Source: Aliarcobacter sp.
Lineage (GTDB): Bacteria; Campylobacterota; Campylobacteria; Campylobacterales; Arcobacteraceae
Assembly (NCBI GenBank): GCA_028681275.1
Contig: JAQUIV010000006.1
Span: 1 to 38,517, forward strand
DNA length: 38,517 bases
Direction of reading: 5' to 3'
Below the pieces are notes generated by a model. It was not told the DNA's origin and did not search any database. It saw only the letters and a program-made list of their open reading frames with translations. The position numbers and the translations under genes were made by a program. Positions 1 through 8,464 of the stretch are shown here, piece by piece (positions within the stretch are counted from its first letter, which is position 1; each line of letters begins with the position of its first letter).

Positions 1-609
1 TCATGGAGTGGAATTCGACCACTTGTAAAAAGCAATAAAAACACAACTGAACAAATGGTACGAGAACATATTATTTTAAAATCTCAAAATGATTTAATCA
101 CAATAGCTGGTGGAAAATGGACAACTTATAGAAAAATGGCTGAGGATTTAGTAGATTTTTTGATTAAAAATAAGTTTTTAGAAAAACAAAAAAAGTGCCA
201 AACGAAAAAATATAAACTAGAGGGAAATAGTGGCGATATTAAAGAACTTGATAAATTAATGAATTTTTATCCAATCTCTAAAAAAACAAAAGAGTCATTA
301 AAAACTTTATATGGGAACTCTTGTTTGAAAGTTCTACATTTAGCAAATGAAATAGATAATTTTGAGTTAATAAATTCTAATTTGCCATATTTAAAAGCTG
401 AAATAGATTATTGTATAAAAGAAGAGTTTGTGGAAAAACCAATAGATTTTTTAGCAAGAAGAGTAGGGCTTTGTTTTGTAAATAAGAAATTATCACTTGA
501 TTGTGTTGATGTTGTTTGTGAAAGAATGGCAGAAGTCTTATTTTGGGATGAAAAAAGGCTTGAAAATGAAAAAATGGAGTCTAAAGAGGATATCAGTAAG
601 TATTTTTAA
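1..609 (+). CDS. glpD: Glycerol-3-phosphate dehydrogenase, C-terminal part (partial at window start)
   Basis: The reading frame is open from base 1, so the 5' end of the gene lies outside the window; the ATG at 55 is internal. The first codons read WSGIRPLV and are followed by IAGGKWTTYRKMAEDLVD, both typical of the FAD-dependent GlpD family, where the second stretch closes the FAD/substrate domain. The remaining ~150 residues fit the helical C-terminal cap domain (DAO_C). The family oxidises sn-glycerol-3-phosphate to dihydroxyacetone phosphate at the inner membrane and passes electrons to quinone. No glpK or glpF is visible because the upstream side is cut off. The stop is followed by an AT-rich 64-bp gap with a large inverted repeat that belongs to the next gene. 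Confidence 0.88.
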   Translation, partial: SWSGIRPLVKSNKNTTEQMVREHIILKSQNDLITIAGGKWTTYRKMAEDLVDFLIKNKFLEKQKKCQTKKYKLEGNSGDIKELDKLMNFYPISKKTKESLKTLYGNSCLKVLHLANEIDNFELINSNLPYLKAEIDYCIKEEFVEKPIDFLARRVGLCFVNKKLSLDCVDVVCERMAEVLFWDEKRLENEKMESKEDISKYF

Positions 610-629
610 TAATTAACAGATAATTAACA

Positions 630-665
630 CCTGTTTGTAATAATAAAACAAAATTATTACACAGG
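630..665 (+). promoter_or_regulatory. Inverted repeat over the leader and ribosome binding site of the copper-receptor-like gene
   Basis: TGTAATAAT (636-644) and ATTATTACA (653-661) form a perfect 9-bp inverted repeat with an 8-nt spacer. Outside it, CCTG (630-633) pairs with CAGG (662-665) after a two-base bulge. The right arm includes the AGG of the likely Shine-Dalgarno (ACAGGAAA) 5-8 nt before the ATG at 674. As DNA it looks like a dimeric-repressor operator; as RNA it could hide the ribosome binding site. It could also partly act as a terminator for glpD, but no T-run follows. Confidence 0.5.
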
Positions 666-673
666 AAAACATA

Positions 674-2680
674 ATGAAAAAAATCCTTTCTTTATCACTT
701 GTAACAACTGCAATTTTATTAAATGCAAGTGAAGTTACAACATTAGATACAATTAGTGTAGTTGAAACTGCAAACTCTGAAATTGTAAAAAATGTAAGTG
801 ATGAGCAATTAAAAAGTGCCGATTTAGCTGAAGCTTTAAGTAAAAATGTTCCATCTGTTTCATTGGTGCGAAGAAGTGGAATTGCTAATGACATTATTGT
901 AAGAGGGCAAAAAAAAGATAATATTAATATTTTACTTGATGATGCAAAAATCTATGGGGCATGTCCAAATAGAATGGATCCAGCAACTTCTCATGTTTTA
1001 TCAAATAATGTTCAAAATGTAAAAGTAATTGAAGGTCCTTATGATGTTGAAAACTTTGGAACTTTAAGTGGACTTGTAAAAGTAGAAACAAAAGAACCAA
1101 CAAAAGATGTACATGGTGAAGTTAATCTAAATGCTGGAAGTTATGGATATAGAAAAGCTAGTGCAACTGTAAGTGGTGGAACAGATAAAGTTAAATTATT
1201 AGTTTCAACTTCAACAGAAGAGAGTGATCAATATAAAGATGGTAAAGGGAATAATTTTTATGACCAACAAATATTAAAAGGTTTAAATGCTATTCCAAAT
1301 CCTATGAACCCAATGATGCCTACTAATGCAACTTATATTAATCCAAATCAAAAAGCTTATGAAAAAGAGACTCTTTTAACAAAAGGGCAATTTAACATCA
1401 ATGATGACCAAGAGGTAAAACTATCTTATACAGCAAATAGAAGTGATAATGTTTTATACCCAACGGGAACTATGGATGCTGATTATGATGATTCAAATAT
1501 CTATACAGTTGGATATACAGCTAGAAATTTAGGAGATTTTTCTAAACAGTTAGATTTAGATTATTATTATTCAGATGTTGACCATCCTATGAGTACAAAA
1601 CTTAGAAATAGTGGTTTAGCAAGTTACATGACAGCAAGATATAAAACTTCTATTTGGGGAAGTAAAATCAAAAATAGTGTAGAAGTTGCTGATAGTTTAG
1701 TAACAGTTGGTTTAGATACAAGTGTTAGAAATTGGCGAGGACAAATGTATAGAACTAATGTATCAACAGGTGTTGTTGATATGAATTCTATTCCTTTAGC
1801 TTCTACTGATACAACAAATAAAGCAGTTTTCTCAAAAGTAGAAAAATCATTTGGTAAATTAGATTTAGAAGTAGGTACTAGATATGATTATACAGATGTT
1901 GATTCAGCAGATGTAGCAAAAGATGACAAAAAATATGTTGGTTTAAATGCAAATATTTTTGGTATCTATAATGTAGATGAAAAAATGAAATATTTTGCAG
2001 GTGTTGGAAAATCTTCAAGGGTTCCAGATGCTAGAGAATTATACTCAAGTACTGGTGATTCTAATTTAGAGCAAACAAAAAATTATGAAGCAGATTTAGG
2101 ATTTGATAAAACTATTGGTGATTTTAATATCAGACCAAAATTATTCTATTCAGTTTTAAAAGATTATATATATAATTCTACAATTACGCCAACTACAACA
2201 AGATTTGAAAATATTGATGCAAAAATTTATGGTTTAGATATTAGTGGATTATATGCAATGACTGATAATTTATCTTTAGATTATGGAGTAGCATACCAAA
2301 GAGGTGAAAAGGATGATAAATATATAGGAAATGATAAAGATTTAGCAGAAATTCCACCATTAAAAGGTAATTTAGCATTAAATTATGAAATGGATAAATC
2401 AAAATATACAGCAGAAGTTGTAGCTGTTGATAGATGGGATAGTTATGATAGTTCTGCAAAAGAGCAAGAGTTAGCTGGTTATGCACTATTTAATTTAAAA
2501 TATTCAAATCAACTACACAAAAATATTGGTGTAACTTTAGGTCTTGATAATGTATTCGACAAAACATATAATTCAACAAATACATACCAAGATATTACAT
2601 ATGCAACGATTAATTCAGAGAGAGTATTATTCAACGATCCAGGAAGATATGGATACGTAAATTTAAAATATAGCTTCTAA
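674..2680 (+). CDS. TonB-dependent outer-membrane receptor, OprC/NosA-like copper receptor
   Basis: 668 residues, the usual length for a TonB-dependent receptor. A signal peptide covers residues 1-18, a TonB-box-like segment (DTISVVET) follows at 25-32, then a plug domain (about 45-140; IIVRGQ, LDDAKIYGA) and a 22-strand barrel ending in the aromatic C-terminus YVNLKYSF. The plug contains CPNRM (C97, M101), a CxxxM motif, and the barrel contains HPM (H304, M306), an HxM motif. From family knowledge, OprC of Pseudomonas binds copper through a CxxxM plus HxM set, and NosA is its relative linked to nitrous oxide reductase. The role is therefore probably copper uptake across the outer membrane; the specificity is inferred from these motifs only. 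The gene is monocistronic: an operator-like repeat lies upstream and a strong hairpin overlaps the stop. Confidence 0.8.
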   Translation: MKKILSLSLVTTAILLNASEVTTLDTISVVETANSEIVKNVSDEQLKSADLAEALSKNVPSVSLVRRSGIANDIIVRGQKKDNINILLDDAKIYGACPNRMDPATSHVLSNNVQNVKVIEGPYDVENFGTLSGLVKVETKEPTKDVHGEVNLNAGSYGYRKASATVSGGTDKVKLLVSTSTEESDQYKDGKGNNFYDQQILKGLNAIPNPMNPMMPTNATYINPNQKAYEKETLLTKGQFNINDDQEVKLSYTANRSDNVLYPTGTMDADYDDSNIYTVGYTARNLGDFSKQLDLDYYYSDVDHPMSTKLRNSGLASYMTARYKTSIWGSKIKNSVEVADSLVTVGLDTSVRNWRGQMYRTNVSTGVVDMNSIPLASTDTTNKAVFSKVEKSFGKLDLEVGTRYDYTDVDSADVAKDDKKYVGLNANIFGIYNVDEKMKYFAGVGKSSRVPDARELYSSTGDSNLEQTKNYEADLGFDKTIGDFNIRPKLFYSVLKDYIYNSTITPTTTRFENIDAKIYGLDISGLYAMTDNLSLDYGVAYQRGEKDDKYIGNDKDLAEIPPLKGNLALNYEMDKSKYTAEVVAVDRWDSYDSSAKEQELAGYALFNLKYSNQLHKNIGVTLGLDNVFDKTYNSTNTYQDITYATINSERVLFNDPGRYGYVNLKYSF

Positions 2681-2694
2681 AAGCTATATTTTAA
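2663..2694. terminator. Bidirectional terminator hairpin between convergent genes
   Basis: A perfect 14-bp stem (2663-2676 with 2681-2694) has a 4-nt loop CTAA. The stem core is TATAGCTT/AAGCTATA with A-runs on one side and T-runs on the other, so it works as a terminator on either strand. The stop of the receptor gene sits in the loop and the stop of the opposing HD gene sits in the right arm, so the two genes share a single compact terminator. Confidence 0.75.
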
Positions 2695-3917
2695 TCAAAT
2701 TCCATTCGAACTTGTGTTTGTCCAGTTGTTCCAAATTCATAGTCAATTTGTGTAGCAATTGCTTTAAAATCAACCCCTTGAACTACTTTTAAACCTTTTA
2801 AAATCTCTTTTTTACCACTTATTAACTCTTTTGATTTTATACCATGTGAAATTGATAAACTAGCTTCTACAAAAGCAGATAATTTATCACATTGTTTAAG
2901 TGCAAGTCCATCAATAGCATTATATTTATTTGAGTTATATTTTGAAACATCTTCCACAATTTGAATTTTATCTTCATAGATTTTATTTTGGAATTCTTCT
3001 TTTATTCCATCATAAAGCCCTAAAATATAAGAAAATTCATCATGTAAAACTTCTGGAATATTTGGCAAAATATCATCTTCAATTTTTTCAATTTCATATT
3101 CAGCAATAATATCTGATAATTCATCAACACAATATTTTACAGGTGTAATAATATCTCTTGTTAGAGCTTCAGGTAAATCATGGAAAAGTGCTGTAAAGAA
3201 GTTATTTTGTAATCTTTTGTCACAAGCATTTACTTCAAGTGAGAAAAAATATCCAAAAATTGCAACTGTAAGCATATGTCCTAAAACAGAAGTTTCAGGG
3301 ATTCTTGGAGTTTGAGCCCATCTTTTTTGAAATCTTAACCTTCCACTTAAATCGATGATTTTTCCAAGTTTTTTATTAAGAGCAATTTTTCTAACACCAA
3401 TTAACTCATAATAATCTTCAATCTCTTCATCAACACTTTTTTTAACATCTTCAATGTCATTTAAAAATTGACTTGTTTGATATACAATAGAAAATTCCCA
3501 TTTTGTTGCTAAATATGAAGCAGCTTTTAGGATAAATCGCTCTTTTTTGTACATCTCAGGGTTAGATAAATACTCTTCAAATTTTTGTAAAAAATTTCCA
3601 TCATTTATATCTTTTATAGATGGAGTTAGTTTTGAAATAACCCAAGCATTTATCTCTTTAGATTTTTTTTGTAAAGCTTTTCTGAAAACATCTGGTCGAA
3701 TATCAGTTACAACCACTCGTCTTAAAAACTCGAAAATCCCAGCTTCTATTAGATGAGTGTAGTTTATATCATTTTCAAGTTTTGCTATAAAATAGGCAAT
3801 TATAAATTTATGAGCTTGTTTATCAAGTTCAACTAGTTCAACCATTCTTGGATAATCATTCCATCTTTGAATTGAAGCTGATGAAAAAATATAATCTATA
3901 AGTCTTGGATTTATCAA
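2691..3917 (-). CDS. HD-domain phosphohydrolase, YfbR-like C-terminal domain
   Basis: 408 residues. The C-terminal half carries the metal-binding HD pattern: H214 (VLGHMLTVAI), then H246-D247 in LFHDLPEALTRDIITPVKY. This last stretch closely resembles the YfbR 5'-deoxynucleotidase signature (LYHDASEVLTGDLPTPVKY), so a nucleotide phosphohydrolase activity is the best guess. The first ~190 residues form a helical extension of unknown function that YfbR (about 200 residues) does not have; it has an isolated H36. The start is TTG (3915-3917) with AGGA six bases upstream; no ATG is better placed. It follows a 33-codon gene and rpiB, so it is probably the last gene of the folD-lepB-rpiB transcript. 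The substrate is not known. Confidence 0.7.
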   Translation of the reverse strand: MINPRLIDYIFSSASIQRWNDYPRMVELVELDKQAHKFIIAYFIAKLENDINYTHLIEAGIFEFLRRVVVTDIRPDVFRKALQKKSKEINAWVISKLTPSIKDINDGNFLQKFEEYLSNPEMYKKERFILKAASYLATKWEFSIVYQTSQFLNDIEDVKKSVDEEIEDYYELIGVRKIALNKKLGKIIDLSGRLRFQKRWAQTPRIPETSVLGHMLTVAIFGYFFSLEVNACDKRLQNNFFTALFHDLPEALTRDIITPVKYCVDELSDIIAEYEIEKIEDDILPNIPEVLHDEFSYILGLYDGIKEEFQNKIYEDKIQIVEDVSKYNSNKYNAIDGLALKQCDKLSAFVEASLSISHGIKSKELISGKKEILKGLKVVQGVDFKAIATQIDYEFGTTGQTQVRMEFD

Positions 3918-3925
3918 TTTAGTTC

Positions 3926-4027
3926 CTATTTATCTTTTTTTGTATCATCAAAAAACATCATTTTTTTACCAAGTAACATTAAACTTACAATTACAAACAT
4001 CATTAAATATACTTGCCAATCACTCAA
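3926..4027 (-). CDS. Small single-pass membrane protein (33 residues), unannotated
   Basis: An open frame starts with TTG at 4027, two bases after the rpiB stop, with AGAGG of the rpiB tail as ribosome binding site 7 nt upstream, and ends at TAG 3926-3928. The product is a short polar N-terminus (MSDWQ), a hydrophobic stretch of about 16 residues (VYLMMFVIVSLMLLG), then a basic/acidic tail (KKMMFFDDTKKDK). This is the layout of a small membrane peptide with a positively charged cytoplasmic end. Its stop overlaps the Shine-Dalgarno of the next gene (HD protein), so the two look translationally coupled. No homologue is recognised. The tight packing, good ribosome binding site and membrane-like composition support it as real. 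Confidence 0.6.
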   Translation of the reverse strand: MSDWQVYLMMFVIVSLMLLGKKMMFFDDTKKDK

Positions 4028-4029
4028 AA

Positions 4030-4485
4030 TTAACCTCTACAACTTCCGATTTTTCCTAAAGCATTAACTTTTTCAACTCGTCCTGCGTGTCTTCCACCCT
4101 CAAATTCTGCTTTGTCCCAAGCTTTGATTATAGCATCAATCATTCCATAACCAGAAACTCTTTCCCCTAAACAAATAACATTTGCATCGTTGTGTTTTCT
4201 AGCCATTCTTGCACTATATTCATTGTGACAAAGTGCTGCTCTAATTCCATCAAATTTATTTGCAGCCATACTCATTCCAAGTCCTGAACCACAAATTAAT
4301 ATTCCCATAGTTCCTTGCTCTTCTAATACTTTTTTACAAACTTTTGCAGCATAATCAGGATAATCAACTCTATCTTTACTAAAAGGTCCTAAGTCAACTA
4401 CTTCATGTCCTCTTTCTTCAAAAAGTTCTTTAACATAATCTTTTATATCAATTCCAGCATGGTCTGCACCAATAAAATACTTCAT
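4030..4485 (-). CDS. rpiB: Ribose-5-phosphate isomerase B
   Basis: 151 residues, normal RpiB length. The protein begins IGADHAGIDIKDYV, has the catalytic cysteine loop GILICGSGLGMS and the phosphate/ring-opening region HNEYSARMARKHNDANVICLGERVSG. The enzyme interconverts ribose-5-phosphate and ribulose-5-phosphate in the non-oxidative pentose phosphate pathway in the cytoplasm. Its ATG overlaps the lepB stop by one base (TAATG), so it is translated as part of the folD-lepB-rpiB unit. The C-terminus is slightly extended with a GKIGSCRG tail. Confidence 0.95.
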   Translation of the reverse strand: MKYFIGADHAGIDIKDYVKELFEERGHEVVDLGPFSKDRVDYPDYAAKVCKKVLEEQGTMGILICGSGLGMSMAANKFDGIRAALCHNEYSARMARKHNDANVICLGERVSGYGMIDAIIKAWDKAEFEGGRHAGRVEKVNALGKIGSCRG

Positions 4486-5273
4486 TAATAGATTCCTTTT
4501 TCATGTTCAATTTGTTTAAGTTTTTCAAAATCAACTGTTTCTTCTAAAGTTTCAACAGTTTTTAAAACTCTATCCCATCTAATTTCTTTATTATCATCCC
4601 AAGAGAAATATATAAACCAAGGTTTTCCAACTATATCTTTATATGGAACTGTTCCCCAAAATCTTGAATCATTTGAGTGGTCTCTATTATCACCCATCAT
4701 AAATGTTTCATCTTCTGGAACAATAATAGGCATCATGTTAAATAATTCTTTAGGGTTTAAACCATTATCTACAACATTTTCATCATTGTGAATTCCAGGA
4801 TGTTCTTTGTTATATGGATTTACAACCCAAAGTTTATCTCCAACTTCAACAATATTTTCTTTTGGATAGTTTGCTTTTACAAACTCATTTCCTTCTTTTG
4901 GATGAAGTAAAAGATGTTTATCTTTAAGTGCAACTAAATCTCCACCAGTTGCAACAGCTCTTTTTACATAATGAATATTTTCATTTTTTGGGTATCTAAA
5001 AACTACAATATCACCACGTTTAGGTCTTTCACCTTCAATCAAGTGACCATTACCATTAAAATCAGGTAATACTTTTATCTCAAGCCATGGAATTCTTGGA
5101 GTTGGAATCCCATAAGCAAATTTTTTTACAAAAAGCATATCACCGATTAAAAGTGTATTTTTCATACTTCCACTTGGAATTACAAAAGCTTGTGCAACAA
5201 AAAATATAATTCCAAGAACAATTACAATTGTTCCAGTCCATGAAGAAGACCAGTTATATACTTTTTTTAACAT
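4485..5273 (-). CDS. lepB: Signal peptidase I
   Basis: 262 residues. A single N-terminal membrane segment (about 14-31) precedes box B, IPSGSMKNTLL, with the catalytic serine S36. Box D, GDIVVFRYP then HYVKRAVATGGD, supplies the general-base lysine K104. Box E is MGDNRDHSNDSRFWGTV. The protein cleaves signal peptides of exported preproteins on the periplasmic face of the inner membrane. It starts directly next to the folD stop (no gap) and overlaps rpiB by one base. The order folD-lepB is common in Campylobacterota. Nothing is missing from the catalytic set. Confidence 0.96.
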   Translation of the reverse strand: MLKKVYNWSSSWTGTIVIVLGIIFFVAQAFVIPSGSMKNTLLIGDMLFVKKFAYGIPTPRIPWLEIKVLPDFNGNGHLIEGERPKRGDIVVFRYPKNENIHYVKRAVATGGDLVALKDKHLLLHPKEGNEFVKANYPKENIVEVGDKLWVVNPYNKEHPGIHNDENVVDNGLNPKELFNMMPIIVPEDETFMMGDNRDHSNDSRFWGTVPYKDIVGKPWFIYFSWDDNKEIRWDRVLKTVETLEETVDFEKLKQIEHEKGIY

Positions 5274-6134
5274 CTATTTCGTTTCTCTTTTTTCTCTTAA
5301 TTTTGCAGCTTTAATTGTATTTTTTAAAAGCATTCCAATAGTCATTGGTCCAACACCACCTGGAACTGGAGTTAAATGTGAACATTTATCTTTTAAACTT
5401 TCAAAATCAGCATCTCCAACTAATTTTCCAGTTTCAAGTCTGTTGATTCCTACATCAATAACAACAGCACCATCTTTTACCATATCACCTTTTAAAAGGA
5501 ATGGAACACCAACAGCAATAACAACAATATCAGCAGCAAGTGTGTGAGCTTTTAAATCTTTAGTTCTTGAATTACAAACAGTTACAGTTGCTTTTGCATT
5601 AATTAAAAGTGAAGCCATAGGTTTTCCAACAATATCACTACTTCCAATTACAACTACATTTTTTCCACTTAATTCTATTCCATACTCTTCAAACATTCTC
5701 ATAACACCAAATGGAGTTGCTGGTAAAAATGCATCAAGATTTGAAACCATTCTTCCTACATTGTAAGGATGAAAACCATCTACATCTTTTAAAGGGTTAA
5801 TTGCTTCAAGAACAACAGTTGTATCTATATGTTTTGGAAGTGGAAGTTGAACTAAAATTCCATCAAGTTTTGGATTCTCATTCATTCTTGCAATTGTTTC
5901 AAGTAACTCTTCTTGAGTAATACTTTCAGGCATTTCATGAACAACTGAATAAATTCCTGCATTTTTACAAGATTTTGCTTTACTAGCAACGTAAGTTGCA
6001 CTTGCTGCGTCATTTCCAACTAAAATAACAGCTAAACCTGGAGTAATTTGTTTTTCTTCTACCAGTTGAGCTACTTCAACTTTAACTTCTTCTTTGATTT
6101 TTTCAGATAATGCTTTTCCATCTAATAATATCAT
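5274..6134 (-). CDS. folD: Bifunctional methylenetetrahydrofolate dehydrogenase / cyclohydrolase
   Basis: 286 residues, full length. The substrate site YVASKAK (K52 is the catalytic lysine equivalent) lies in the N-terminal domain, followed by QLPLPKHID. The NADP-binding Rossmann segment VVVIGSSDIVGKPMASLL is central, and the PVPGGVGPMTIGMLLKNT signature is near the C-terminus. It converts 5,10-methylene-THF to 10-formyl-THF through methenyl-THF in the cytoplasm, feeding purine and formyl-methionine synthesis. It is the first gene of the minus-strand folD-lepB-rpiB unit and is divergent from rplY across a 153-bp gap that must hold both promoters. Confidence 0.96.
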   Translation of the reverse strand: MILLDGKALSEKIKEEVKVEVAQLVEEKQITPGLAVILVGNDAASATYVASKAKSCKNAGIYSVVHEMPESITQEELLETIARMNENPKLDGILVQLPLPKHIDTTVVLEAINPLKDVDGFHPYNVGRMVSNLDAFLPATPFGVMRMFEEYGIELSGKNVVVIGSSDIVGKPMASLLINAKATVTVCNSRTKDLKAHTLAADIVVIAVGVPFLLKGDMVKDGAVVIDVGINRLETGKLVGDADFESLKDKCSHLTPVPGGVGPMTIGMLLKNTIKAAKLREKRETK

Positions 6135-6249
6135 CGGATTTTTACCTTATTTTGTATTTATATTAAGGGATTATATTATCCAAAAATCAATTAATAAAAG
6201 TTAAATAAAATATAATAAGAACTTAAACAAATATTTAGAAAACTTTTTA

Positions 6250-6255
6250 TATAAT
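6250..6255 (+). promoter_or_regulatory. -10 box of the rplY promoter
   Basis: TATAAT sits 33 bases before the rplY ATG, preceded by a T-run, the usual Campylobacterota sigma-70 pattern (strong -10, weak or periodic T-rich -35). It would give a leader of about 25 nt that contains the AAAGGA ribosome binding site. It lies in the folD/rplY divergent gap. Confidence 0.5.
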
Positions 6256-6287
6256 CCAGCCATAAAAATTAAAACAAAGGAAAAGTT

Positions 6288-6824
6288 ATGTTAGAGGGTA
6301 TCATCAGAGATAGTATGACAAAACAAGCTACTAAAACTTTAAGAAGAGAAGGATATTTAATTGCAAATATCTATGGTAAAGGTTTAGAGAATATTTCAGC
6401 GGCATTCAAAAAAAATGAATTTATCAAATTTTTAAGAAATAAAGAAACATTAGCATTTGATGTAAATCTTTCTGGAAACATCGTAAAAGTTGTAGTTCAA
6501 GAATATCAAAAATGTCCATTAACTTCTGAGTTATTACATGTTGATTTAATGGTAGCACAAGCGGGTGTTAAAACTTCATATAAAATCCCAGTTAAAACAA
6601 CAGGTATTGCAAAAGGTCTTAAAAATAAAGGTCTTTTAATGATTCATACAAAAAGAGTACCTGTTAAATGTACAATTGAACAATTACCAAATGACATTAC
6701 TTTAGATGTAACAAACTTAGATACAGGTGATAATATCTTAATTAGAGATTTAACTTTACCTGAAACTTTAGAGTGTTTCTTAGATCCAAGAGTTCCTGTT
6801 GTTGGTATAATTAAAGCTAAATAG
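6288..6824 (+). CDS. rplY: 50S ribosomal protein L25, long (Ctc) form
   Basis: 178 residues, the two-domain form. The N-terminal L25 domain (about 1-90; [25 protein letters not shown]) binds 5S rRNA. The C-terminal TL5/Ctc beta domain (about 95-178; [23 protein letters not shown]) is present. AAAGGA is the ribosome binding site. It heads the plus-strand rplY-pth-permease group, an order that I recall from Campylobacter jejuni. Confidence 0.95.
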   Translation: MLEGIIRDSMTKQATKTLRREGYLIANIYGKGLENISAAFKKNEFIKFLRNKETLAFDVNLSGNIVKVVVQEYQKCPLTSELLHVDLMVAQAGVKTSYKIPVKTTGIAKGLKNKGLLMIHTKRVPVKCTIEQLPNDITLDVTNLDTGDNILIRDLTLPETLECFLDPRVPVVGIIKAK

Positions 6825-6834
6825 TTTTAATTTA

Positions 6835-7386
6835 ATGCATTTAATTGTAGGTCTTGGAAATATTGGTGAAAAATATCAATTAACAAGACATAATGTAGGA
6901 TTTATGGTTATCGATGAGATAACCAAAAATCTTTCAACTTCAAATATACAAAAATCAAATTTTCATTCTACACTAGAAAAATCAGCTTACGATTTATATT
7001 CAAAACCAACTACATTTATGAATAATTCTGGTATGGCAGTTCAGGCCATAAAAGAGTATTATAAATTAGATATGGAAGATATTATTGTAATTCATGATGA
7101 TATAGATTTACCATTTGGAACAGTTAAGTTCAAAATTGGTGGTGGTCATGGTGGACATAATGGTTTAAGATCAATTGATGCACATATTGGAAAAGAGTAT
7201 ATTCGTGTAAGAATTGGTGTAGGAAAACCACAAGATAAAGCAGATGTTGCTAATTATGTATTAAATAATTTTTCAAAAGAAGAATTAAACAAACTACCTG
7301 ATATAATAAGCCACACTATAAACGCTATAAAAGCACTAAAAAGTGAAGATATAGAACAAGTAAAAACTAAATTCACATTGAAGTAA
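6835..7386 (+). CDS. pth: Peptidyl-tRNA hydrolase
   Basis: 183 residues. The N-terminus LIVGLGNIGEKYQLTRHNVGF contains the catalytic H19 and N9. TFMNNSG, HDDIDLPFG and GGHGGHNGLRSID carry the remaining substrate-binding Asn/Asp residues. It releases peptides from prematurely dropped peptidyl-tRNAs in the cytoplasm. The start is 10 bases after the rplY stop with no recognisable Shine-Dalgarno, so translation probably depends on ribosomes arriving from rplY. Confidence 0.95.
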   Translation: MHLIVGLGNIGEKYQLTRHNVGFMVIDEITKNLSTSNIQKSNFHSTLEKSAYDLYSKPTTFMNNSGMAVQAIKEYYKLDMEDIIVIHDDIDLPFGTVKFKIGGGHGGHNGLRSIDAHIGKEYIRVRIGVGKPQDKADVANYVLNNFSKEELNKLPDIISHTINAIKALKSEDIEQVKTKFTLK

Positions 7387-7387
7387 A

Positions 7388-8455
7388 ATGAGCATATTAA
7401 GCAAATATATTTTAAAAAAATATCTAATAAATTTTACTATTGTTCTTATTTCCTTAGAAATATTTTTTGTAGGTATTGATTTTCTACAAAATTTCAAGTC
7501 AATTCCACATTCTGCAAATTTACAAATTTTATATGTATTATATATGGGATTTTTTACACTTACAATTACTTTACCATTATCAATTGTTTTTGCTTGGATT
7601 ATAACTTTAGTTATATTTATAAAAAACAATGAATTTGTTGCTTTTAATGCACTTGGTGCCACAAATAAAAAAATTATATTACCTGTCATAAGTGTATCTA
7701 TTTTTTTAGTATCATTACTTATTGTAATGCAAATGACTCCTTTAGCTTACTCTTCAGATCAAAAAAGAAAGATTTTAGATAATGAATATTTTACAAATAC
7801 TAAAAGTGATATTTTTTTAAAATATAATGACTATTATGTATATTTTAAAAAGTTATTACCATTGGAAAAAAGAGCTGAAGATATTCATATTTTTAAAGTT
7901 TCTGGAAAAGATATTGTTGAAACAATCATTGGTGAAAAAGCATATTTTCAAAATGATAAATGGTATGTTTTGAATGTTAAAATTATCGAAAAACCAAAAG
8001 ATTTGAATATAGATAGTTCTAAATTAGATATTAGATATGAAAAATTTCTGCATACTTTAGATGGATTTAAACCAAAAATTCTTGATAATGTGTATGATAC
8101 TAAATCAGAGTTTTCTATATTAGATGCTGTTTCAGCAGTAATTTTATTAAATGAACAAGGGATTAATACGGATAAAATAAGAAGTATTTTATATAATTTA
8201 ATTGTTATTCCATTTTTTGTTATTCCTCTTATTTTATTAATTTTTGCATATGCATCTTTAAATAGTAGATTTTTTAATATGGGTAAATTTACTTCTATTT
8301 CTATTTTTGGAACACTAGTTATTTGGGGTGTTTTCTTTATGTTATACAAGTTTACAAGTGGGGGAGTAGTAATCCCTGAAGTATCTATCTTGATACCAAT
8401 GTTATTGTGGGTAGTTATTTCAATCTATTTTTATAACAAAAAAATAAATTCTTAA
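7388..8455 (+). CDS. LptF/LptG-family permease (YjgP/YjgQ), LPS export
   Basis: 355 residues. The topology is that of the YjgP/YjgQ family: two N-terminal membrane segments (about 13-35 and 50-85), one near 95-115, a periplasmic jellyroll-like domain (about 125-265; KYNDYYVYFKKLLPLEKRAEDIHIFKV) and three C-terminal membrane segments (about 270-350). The family forms the inner-membrane part of the LptB2FG transporter that extracts LPS/LOS. Whether this is the LptF or the LptG subunit cannot be decided from the sequence alone, so no symbol is given. It begins one base after the pth stop, and the same rplY-pth-permease order is known in Campylobacter. Confidence 0.85.
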   Translation: MSILSKYILKKYLINFTIVLISLEIFFVGIDFLQNFKSIPHSANLQILYVLYMGFFTLTITLPLSIVFAWIITLVIFIKNNEFVAFNALGATNKKIILPVISVSIFLVSLLIVMQMTPLAYSSDQKRKILDNEYFTNTKSDIFLKYNDYYVYFKKLLPLEKRAEDIHIFKVSGKDIVETIIGEKAYFQNDKWYVLNVKIIEKPKDLNIDSSKLDIRYEKFLHTLDGFKPKILDNVYDTKSEFSILDAVSAVILLNEQGINTDKIRSILYNLIVIPFFVIPLILLIFAYASLNSRFFNMGKFTSISIFGTLVIWGVFFMLYKFTSGGVVIPEVSILIPMLLWVVISIYFYNKKINS

Positions 8456-8464
8456 AGGGAAAAA

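Noticed and set aside
7336-7689. 117-codon minus-strand ORF opposite pth and the LptF/LptG permease gene
   Set aside because: It is antisense to two certain genes, spans their junction and shows no recognisable motif.
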